The notes beneath the pieces are model-generated. The model did no database searches. It saw only the letters and a program-made list of their open reading frames with translations, and was not told where the DNA came from. DNA of 64,000 bases. Source: Stramonita haemastoma. Taxonomy: Eukaryota > Mollusca > Gastropoda > Neogastropoda > Muricidae. Positions 34,001 to 44,500 of this stretch are shown here, piece by piece. The stretch covers positions 50,611,857 through 50,675,856 of the forward strand of contig CM060323.1 in NCBI GenBank assembly GCA_030674155.1. The letters run 5' to 3'. Position numbers and translations under genes: made by a program. The stretch's first letter is position 1. Each line of letters starts with the position of its first letter.

Positions 34001-37000
34001 AATGGGATAAGACAGGTCTCATCATTGAAGTGCGACAGTACGACCAGTACGTTGTGCGTATGGACGGCTCCGGGCGAGTCACTCTCCGGAACAGAAAATT
34101 CCTAAGAAAATATCTGCCAGTCGTCCCACGCGCTCCTCTCATGATGGCTCCTGGACCTACCACCACCCTGCCTGCCCCTCGCGTCACGCCTTCCACCCCC
34201 AGTGTGCCCCAGTTAGAGCCGAGCCCACCTTCACCCCCCAATGGGCCGAACCCACCAGCCCCAGACACTCAGCCCCCCACCTCCTCGCCCCTCCAGGTCC
34301 ATCGCCCACTGTCACAGCTGATCCGGGCTCCGGGACCACGGCACCTTCCACCCAACCAGCCAAGGGCAAGAACCTGCCACGTACCCTACGGGCGCTCCTG
34401 CCACACAACACCCCTGGCCTGATGGAGCGTGATGCACCCCCAGCCTCGGACACCAACATCAGCGGCCCACGGCGTTCCTCCAGAATCCGACAGCCCACCA
34501 ACCGTCACACATAATGACACCCATGAACATTATCTGACAGCATGAACAAATTCCAGTCTAGTCACGGGGTCCAACTTTTTATGATCAACTTCACACTCAG
34601 CGCTGCCAATGGCATCTGATTGAACAATTCGTGGTTAAAACAACCATGTTAGGACTGTTTTTCCTTTAAATTTCAGTTTTACCCCTTTATTAGGCTTCTT
34701 ACATCAGTCTTTTTCGTTTCCCTCCAAAGACTTGGGGGGGCATAGAGGAATATCTTTTACCGTCACCTAGTATTAGTGCTGTATGTCCAACCCTTCTACT
34801 CTCTGCTTCATTATATCACATCTGCTTCTCTTTCCTTTGTTTCAGTATCACCCCGTCATCATCATCTCGATGTAACTCCATCAGTCATTCCTGTCATTGC
34901 TGTTGACTTTGTTTCACATTGTGTGGTTTGAACTAAATAAACTTCTGTTTCTGCCAACACAAATGGTGTCATACTTATTTATAAACTAATACTGTTAGTA
35001 GGGGGCTTCATAGGTGGTGTATGTTGGCTCAGAGCAGGCACCACTGAACACCACCAAAGTGACCCAGCAGCAGTTCAGGGCCCCTCTGGCTGGTGGTCTT
35101 ATGGTGGCCAGATATTGATGGACTCCCTGTGGACTTCTAGTTCTAGCCCTGGGGATGCAACATAACAAATCTGGGTATAGGCTATTGCTGTGGTGGGGAT
35201 ATTGAGATGAGCAGAATGGGAACAGCAGGATTGTCACAAAAAAATGAGGCAGCACAAAACAAAAATAAAGTATAATCTTCCCCCCCCCAAGGATACTTGA
35301 TGAAATTGAAAGTCATTTGAATGTAAAGAAATTATCACCTTTTATCAGTTGGGGTTTTTTTTTTTCTGTCAGCATGTTTTAAATCTGTTTTATGCTTTTT
35401 GATTTCATGTATGGTTACTTGATGTGAGATTAAAACATTCCAAAGTGTCGGGAGAACTAAGAAACTTACATTGTGTTAGAAAGCATACCGCTACCAGCAC
35501 CTTTTTGTTGATGGTTGACACTAGACCCTAACCAGTAACCCACAGTTGTACAGTGTATTACTGTATACATGTATATATGTAGTGATGTACACGTGAATAC
35601 GTATATGAATACATTACAACATATACTACAATTTGCATATAAATGTTACATAATTTGATAGTTAAAGTCTGTCCCGGGCCTAAGGCTCATCAGGCCGGTG
35701 CTTATCCTGGTTTCTGTGGCGTTAAGCGACTGAGAGTCATACTCATAGACTCCCCTTTGGATAGGACGCCAGTCTATCGCAGGGTTAACCCCCAACACAA
35801 GGTTGGTACCCCTTTTACACCTGGGTGGGGTGAGAAAATAGCCGTAAAGTGCCTTTTCCAAGGACACAACGCCATAGCCGAAAGCTGGGATCGAACCCAC
35901 AATCTTTAGATTACGAGTCCAACGCCCTAACCACTAGATTACAGCGGCGGCATACCCTAAACAAACTACAAAGTGAAAAAAAAAATTTACATGTTCAATG
36001 AAAATGAAACCCAAGACATATGTAATTAATGTGTTTTATACTGTATTCATGAGTAAAACAAAATATAGTGTTTGATACTATTATTCTTTGTTCTTATCTT
36101 AATAAATTACTCTGCCAATGGCAATGTCATATTGGACTCAGAGAAAAAGTCTGTGTTTGAATTTCCATCTCAGAATTTTATCCAGTTGTAAGCTGAATTT
36201 TTCTGTCTTCTCTCATTTCTGATTGAGATCTTGTATTTTTCATGCTAGAGGTATATATATATACTATTTTTCTTTTCATTTTAAATTTTGCAGAAGAGCT
36301 CGCAAATGGTGGCAGTCGTTACCGTCCGAGAACCGACAGGATTTTTGGGGCCAGGTGCGAAAGAGATGGGATTTACTTGTTTTGGCAGGAGCAGGATTAT
36401 GTGGTCTGGGACTGGTGTACTATGATTGCCATGTAGAGGACGCACCCTTGACAGGACGTCGACGATTTATAGCTTTCACTCATGAGCAGTTTCTCCAAAT
36501 TGCTACGGCTGAAGCTGAATCGGTAATTATGAAACTTTACCTATTTTGGACAAATTCTAATCATAGTGATTGTATCGTGCGGAATCCAAATTACAGTGAA
36601 ATGGAATAAAAAATCATAATAAAGCCAAGTGGATGAAAAAAGGTGTTAAATAAGCTTGACAAAATAAGTGGAAAAGAAAACAAAAAAAGCCAATGGCCTG
36701 AAGACAACACAGCACAAATTTTTTTTTTTCTTTTTTTTTTATTGTCTTGTTTATGATTAATTTTTTTTTTAAATTATTAATCTTTCATTGATATTTTGAT
36801 CAAGCCATGCTATAAATATGATATTTTTTCCAGTTTCATAACACCACTTTGTTACTCAGGTTTTTTTAAAACTCCATTTTATTTTTTTTATTTGTCAGTG
36901 AACTTTTTAATTTAATAACCTAATTCTACTTTTATATAAATCTAAAAGTTGAAATTATTAATCATTGAAGCTTTTGCTATAAATCTGAAGATTAGCTGTA

Positions 37001-40000
37001 TCAATATGTCATATTAAAGTTAAAGTCTGTCCCGAGCCTAAGGCTCATCAGGCCGGTGCTTATCCCGGTTTCTGTGGCATTAAGTGACTGAGAGTCATAG
37101 ACTCCCCCTGGATAGGACGCCAGTCTATCGCATGGTTAACCCCCAACACAAGGTTGGTACCCTTTTACACCTGGGTGGGGTGAGAAAATAGCCGTAAGTG
37201 CCTTTTCCAAGGGCACAACGCCATACCGGAATAGCTGGGATCGAACCCGCAAACTTTAGATTATGAGTACAACGCCCGAACCACTAGACCACAGCGGCGG
37301 CAATGTCATATTAGATGTGTTAAAATTTGCTCATCCTGTGGGTATTGTCTATTTTAAAATGAACTTCAAAATAGATAAGTGGTATTTGGTAGGGGTTTTT
37401 GAAGAGTAAAAATGATCTTTATCTGTGGTCTCAGCCCTTGTAAAATGCATCGTTTCTATGTGTGGGTTTTGGGGTGGTGGTGGTTTTGTTTTGTTTTCTG
37501 TTAATTTGTTATGAATTTGGTCTAAGATGATGGGATAGTCAGTTTGTAATTGTGTATATATATATATGTGTGTGTGTGTTTCTGGGAAAACAGACCGATG
37601 AAAGGTGAAGCATTTTATCAGTGTAATTTTACATGCTTGCATGTGTGCCCTTGCGCATTTTGTGTGTGTGTGGGGGGGGCTGTGTGTGGGACTGTGTGTC
37701 ACTGTGTGTGTGTGTGGGACTGTGTGTGTGTGCCACTGTATGTCACTCTGTTTGTGTGTGTGTGTGTGACTGTGTGTGTGTGTGTGCGCGCGTGTGACTC
37801 TGTGTCAGTGTGTGTGTGTGTGTGTGTGATTTATTTAGTTAATTTATTTATTTATTCTTTCATATCGAGGATAACAGAATAAGCAATAGTATGCTTTTTT
37901 TCATCCGGTCCCTGTGTGTATGCAGTTTTGTAAATATTGTCATGTGTGTGACTGTGTGTGTGTGCACGTGCACGCATGCGCACGTGCACCTTTGAAAGAT
38001 TATTTTTTACTTAGATTCTTTTCCCCCCGTGCCATAAAGCAGGTGAACAATAGCCACTTCATTTTCTGCAGTATCTCGAGGAGTACAAAGATCAGATGCT
38101 GCCTCCAGACCACCCCAAGTACAAACGTGTGCAGCGGATAGAGCAGAGACTGGTGCAGGCCAACCCAGAGATGAGCAAGCTGATGGGCTCCATCACCTGG
38201 AAGTGTCATGTCATTGACGATCCAAAGACCTTAAACGCTTTTGTTTTGCCAGTGAGTATTGGGCCAGGTAGTTGAATGATTAGACGTAAATTATGTAAGC
38301 ATGAGTTGACCTACTGGTAGACAATAAAAGGTGGGAATAGCATTTTTAAGATTTACCTGTTTTCTGTCTTGTATATCAACAGAGTAGAATAATCTTTCCC
38401 ATACATCACCAACAATTTTTGCACTCAGTATGGTTTGAAGGAAAGCGCATGTTATGAGTCATACGCCACAGGTATACAGCCAACCATGGTGACTGTAAAA
38501 GAACCAGACCTCTCATTGCAAGTGATAGGTGCACAGCAATCTATGGTTTATGTGCTGCAGCAAGCCCTTTCCGTATAACATGGGTGCACAGCCACCTGTG
38601 GTTTGCATGAAGAAATAACACAATTCTGTCCATAGTAGATGTTGAGTAACCTACATAACTATAACCTAGTCTGACTACAAAGGCGCATGCCTTTCTAGTG
38701 TAAGGAAGGTGGCAGGATGGTTAAGACGTTTGCCTGCCAACAAGTAAACTGTGAGTTTCTGGGTTCGTACCCAGCCTCGCCCTTTCTTCCCAGCTTGATG
38801 GAAAAATCTAACTGAATGTCAGAGTTATTTGGATGAGACTATAAACCAATGCCCGTGTGCGAACGCACGCAGAACATCTTGTGCACCCGTTAAAACCCCG
38901 TTCTGCCTTTCGGAAGAGCAGGCCATCACGTGCCGGGAGGAGCGGATGACAAAATTATAAAAAACCAGCATGCACAAAGGTGTCGTGTTTAGACACCATC
39001 CCTGAGAGGAAAAATAAAAAGGGTAGGCACTGCACTTATGGCGACGCGCTCTCCCCGGGGAGAGCAGCCCAAATTTCATGCAGAGTTCTAAATCTGCTGT
39101 GACATAAAGTGGTATAAGCGGTGGGATTGTAAAAAGGAACAGTGCTTTTGCTACAGTTGTAGTTGATGAGTCTCGTTTCTTTCACTCTAAGAATTCATCA
39201 GATTTCTCTTCTTGCTGAAGTTGGTAAGACTTGAGATAAAACAGTAGCCTGAGTTAAGCGATGTTATTTAGTAAAAACATTTATGAGATTGTTGAGAGTT
39301 ATTCGTTTTGATGAAAGAAATAAGTTTGCAGAGAGGTTTTTTGTCTTGGTGGGAAAAGTACATGAACTAATGTTTGCAAAGTTCAATCAATCCTTTGACG
39401 TTTTTGTAGTGCTGCCAACCACAGGGGCCATATCACTTTTTAAATTTTTTATCAGGGCTGTCATCTTGTAAAATAGCTAGGTTCCACTGTACTATATATT
39501 GGAATATAGATATATATATTTCATAAAATACATGTATAAATTTATGAAAGATGAACTTATTACCTTTAAAATGTTGCTTAATGGAAATTAATACTTAATT
39601 GTGCTTGATCTGTAGTTCACTTCCATTCATTTGTCATCACCTCATGTCCACTCCTGTTGTACATATATATGGGGCCGTTGGCCTCTTAACAATGAAATTT
39701 GTGTTAGTTGATTCGTTCACATGCATAATTTACAAAAATGCCCCTGCATGTTCCAGACAGGTGATGTATTTGTGTTCACGGGTATCATGGATTTTGCACA
39801 CACACCGATGACCAGCTGGCCATCGTCCTTGCCCATGAGATGTCCCACGCTCTTCTGAATCATGGGGTATGTTAATACCTGCTCTTTTTTTTATTATTTG
39901 TTTTTTTATTCATAAATACCTGACCTGCTCTTGCAAGTGATCTGATGATGTTTTACAGGGACTTCTGGGAGGGAGGAGGAGAAGGAAGGGAAAAGAGGAT

Positions 40001-41513
40001 TGGAGTATAAGTATAGAAGGGGATGAAGGGTGGGGTAGACCGACTGAAATGTCTAACATGGGTTGTTTTTTTCTTTTACCCTTTTATTTTTACTTCTGAG
40101 AAGCAATGCAGATTAAATGGTAGTTAAAAACACCCCAAACAAACCCACACCCTACCAATGTTCTTGAAAAAGAAATCAGTGAAAATATTGAAAGAAATCA
40201 GAATAAGCTATTATTCCAATATCAAACCACATTCTGAAGCTTTTGTTTTAATGAGTAGTAATGCTAATGAGTTGTGTACAAAATGGTTGATATTGTCTAT
40301 GTAATGGAAAAAAGAAAAGAAAAAGAAAGCAGCTATTATTTTTGTATTTCCCATAGTAGTAAAGCGAAGAATACATAGGTAAATTTTCAGTATACATGAG
40401 TATGGGTAAATATTAGTTGATGTTTGGATTGGAAAAAAAGGCATTGTTGCAAATGATTTATAAGAGAAATGATTCAGATGCAGTATAGACTTGAAGGCTT
40501 AAAGAGCCACACACTGTTCCTCAAGTAAATTATAGTTTGTCAGTTGATTTCATTGAAACACAGACGGTGGACAGTAGCTAAATAGATGTGAAAACCATTG
40601 AAGCACTGGATTTCTATTGACGCACTAACTGTTCAGAAACATGTATTTCCCCTCATATGACAGACAGTCGTTGCTGTCTGAGCGTTCGATGATGAAGAAG
40701 AAGATTGATTACCCTTTTTGTTCGTTTTAGGTTAAAAGAAAAAAAGGGGGGGGAGTAGTTGTTGTTTTGAATTTAAGTTAGAAAAGAATGTCTTTTTGTG
40801 TGCTTTGATGTTAATTAGTTTCTGTGACATCTTTTGCTTTGTTTGCTAGAGAATGTCTTTTAGTGTGCTTTGATGTTAATTAGTTTCTGTGACATCTTTT
40901 GCTTTGTCTGCTAGATTGAGCAAGTGAGCTATATCCAGCTGGTGGATTTCTTCATCATCGTCACATTGGCTGCCCTCTGGTGCATCATTCCCTCTGACGG
41001 CATTTCCCTCATCACCCAGTGGTTCTACGAGAAAGTTCTCGCAGTAAGAACACAGGGGTTATGATTTCAGGATTAAGCTATGAAAAGTGTGGAGAAATTA
41101 AACCACCATAGCTGATGCAGAATTGCTATTGGTTTGAAATTACGACTAATAGAATTTTCATGCTTGTCTATCTGGTCTGTAACCCTGCTAGACCCTAAAG
41201 GCAAGAAGGAAATTCCCACCCGCGCCACCCCCACCCCCCCTTAAGAGAGAGAGAGGAGAGAGATAACGATAATGATAACGTAAACGATAACGATATTGAT
41301 ATTTATTCAAGAAAGGCCATACCCCATTTGAAGGGGTTTACAAAAGGCACATAACTAGAAGAACGTTATACACAAGTACACAAACATGTTCATACAACTG
41401 ACTGCAATGCAGTACGTACACACATAGTTATACTGTTTGTTTGTGTACTTGTGTATAATGTTCTTATAGTTATGTGCCTTTTGTAAACCCCTTCAAATGG
41501 GGCTATGGCCTTT

Positions 41514-41554
<41 letters not shown>

Positions 41555-44500
41555 CCTCTTTGTCCGTGTATATATGAGTGGTTTATCCTTAAGCAGTTCT
41601 GCTGATTATCTCATCATCTGTCATTTATCTTTTGATGTCTGTCTGTTCCTCTACAACTCAAAAGAGTTAATGGGAATAAATCATTATCACCATTGTCATT
41701 GATTATTTGAGATTAGTCTAGTTATTTTTGTCGTGCACTTGTGCCACAAGTTTTCAGTAATCTGAGGGTATGGAGATAGTTCAGCAAACCTTTTACAAAA
41801 ATGCATTTTGAAGGACATTTATTGTTGCAGTTATAGGGTTTTAGGCTTCATATTGTTTTTAGTAATAAAAAAGCCTACAGAGTAAGAATGGGGAATGTGT
41901 TTGTGCTCCAGATCATGCTGCACATGCCCTACAGTCGCATGCTGGAGATAGAGGCTGACAAAGTGGGACTGGACCTGGCAGCAAAGGCAAGTACTTAACC
42001 TGTTTCCTTTGTTACTGTGACAGTTTACTCACCCATAAAAGATAAAGGTAAGGTAAAGGTGTCCCATAACCCGTGTGTGGCGTCAGAGACCTCAGCTTCT
42101 CTAGGGGCCAGCATGTTGAGAGCGGTGCCCATCACCTCTCCCTGGCTGCTTTACCTTCCCTGACCCTAACGAGGGCAGGTACCCATTTACAGCTGGGTGA
42201 ACTGTACTGAAGCCAAGGCGTGCCAACAGTCGCCCATCGGTCATCCATCCAATTGGTAACCATGCTCGATGAGATACCTTTAGTTTTTTCCTCCATTTTT
42301 TTCTGAAAATCCAAATCTCACTTGACGAGGAAAGAAATGATTAAAAGGACTTTGTTAGAAACCGCTGCGATTCAGCGAAAGCTGCTGCGGTGATTCCCCT
42401 CTCTTCCTGGCCAGGAATCTGGATAGAAGGGTCCACATGAAAATCAACACGTAGAGCTCTATTACATACAATTTCTCATGTCACTGGGTATGAAATAGTT
42501 TTGTGTAATTTATGCCACATCTGTAAACTATGGAAAAAATGGAGTGAGACGTAAGAGGAAGGGACAGAGGGGTTGTAGAGATCAGATTAATTTGAAAGAC
42601 ACTTGGCTAACACAAACAAAAATTGCCGGTCAAAAGGTGAGTTCCTTTTGTTAGTGGGTGTTTTATGTAACGGTTTCACTCCCAAGTGTGTGTGCTCATT
42701 GTGTTTGTAAAGAAGCATACAGGAGTGTTTACCTGTATGTATAAGAAGTTGTCTGCAAAAGTTTGTGGTTTTAACTTTTTAAAATTAAGATTTTGTAAAT
42801 ATTTTAGAAGTAGCTATTTATGTCTGAAACTTCTGGGCATTTTTGTTTTTAATCTGAATTTTTTAAAATCAGTTATTGCCATTGCAATAATAATTTTTTT
42901 TTAAATAATTTAACCTTTTGATGCTTTGATCAGCTTCTCTACTCATCTTTCTGATCTTTCCAATTAATGACAGCCGCTTTCAAATTATTTGGTACATACA
43001 TGGATGTGTACTTTGATCATGTGAAATTGCATGTTGTATATATAAAGCAATATATGTATGAAACTACATGTAACAAAAATAAAGATATATAAGTGGGCTT
43101 AAAATGCAGCAGCAAAATGAATGTAGGTGTTATTTTCAGGCCTGTTACGATGTGCGGGAGGGCACAGTGTTTTGGGCCCGCATGGGGTTCAACGAGGACA
43201 TCAAAGCAGCCGATGACGCCATACCTGAGTGGTTGTCCACACATCCATCTTCCGTGTCGCGTGTGGAGCTCTTTGATTTCCTCATACCGAAGGTAGGTTG
43301 AACATTTCTTTTTTCCTTTTTGGGTAGGAAAATCCGAAGAAGACCTGGATCGAGAGTGTAACAGAAATACTTAAGACCCAAAACATTCCACCCACCCAGG
43401 CCTTCAAACTTGCCGCAGACAGAAAGCTCTTTCTCCCCTCGACGCCCTAGAAGGTACAAGAGGATGGATAAAGTAAAGTAAAAGTAAGTTGTGGAAAATG
43501 GTTGTCTTGGACATTTATTTGAGATACAGAATCCTTCCTCTTTGTTGATACCGTTCACTAGTATGCTTAAGTTTCACCAGTTTGTGCTAAAGCATGTACA
43601 AGAGCAAGGCAATCCTCTGTTCTCTCACAAAAGGAAATAAATACACATAGGCATCATTCCATTGTCTGTGCCAACCATCAGCTAGTGTGTTTATGATGTA
43701 CATCTCTTTTTCTGGCATAGTTCTTTTTTTTTTTCTTTTTTTGTACATCAAAATAAAACATTCTTTACTAGAAGCTAGATTGAACTAAGTTATCAAGAAG
43801 AACAGATTTTTTTTCTGTGAGGATAAAACTAAAGGAGAAATCCGTTTTCAGTTCCCAAAGGATCGTATACAAATGCAGACATGCCTTCTCTCAAGTTTTT
43901 CTTTCAGAAACGAAGCCATTGGAAATCAGAGACCCCGACTCATTTTCCAGGGCACTCATGCAACCACATAAAACTATCATCATCACATGCATTCCTCCTC
44001 AGCACCATCTTTTCAGATCTTTTCTTGGGGACGGGATAGCCTGGTGGTCAGAACATTGTGCTCGCAGTTTGACGACCCGGGTTCAATTCCTGTTCGAGGG
44101 GATTTTTGTCCCCTAGAGTTAACATTAGTGTTGACTCCACTCTCCCCAGAAGTCCTTCGGATGAGACTATAAACCGAGGCCCCGTGTGCAAATGCACGCA
44201 GAATATTTTGCGCTCGTGTTAAATCCTGTTCCGCTTTTCATAAGAGTAAGCCATTGTGTGCCGGTGGGAACAGATAAGATTTGCAAAACTGCATACACAG
44301 GGGACTGGATGTAAAAAACCACATGAGTGCTTATTCCATTATCCTCGATATAAAAGAATAAATATAAAATAAAAAGATCATGAGAAAGCACTGTTGATGT
44401 GCATGTGCGTCACCCCAATAACCGCAAATTTGGAGATCTTCATTTATCTCCACCAGGAGGATGGGATAGCCTGGTGGTTAGAGTGATATGCAGTGCACTC

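Larger units (their letters stand above)
29454..34982 (+). mobile_element. Ty3/gypsy LTR retrotransposon, full length, identical LTRs
   Basis: LTRs of 239 bp lie at 29454-29692 and 34744-34982, flanked by AAACT on both sides (29449-29453 and 34983-34987), a 5-bp target duplication. A single gag-pol frame fills the interior; there is no env-like frame. The LTR starts AGAGGAATATC and ends CTTATTTAT instead of TG...CA. AATAAA occurs inside each LTR. It is in OMA1 intron 1 in the sense orientation. LTR identity implies a very recent insertion. Confidence 0.96.

Noticed and set aside
33717..34268. Open frame of 183 codons on the minus strand inside the retrotransposon
   Set aside because: Antisense of the integrase C-terminal and proline-rich tail; composition follows from the sense codons.
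34423..34743. Env-like frame after gag-pol
   Set aside because: Only about 320 bases remain before the 3' LTR and no open frame with a signal peptide or membrane segment fits.
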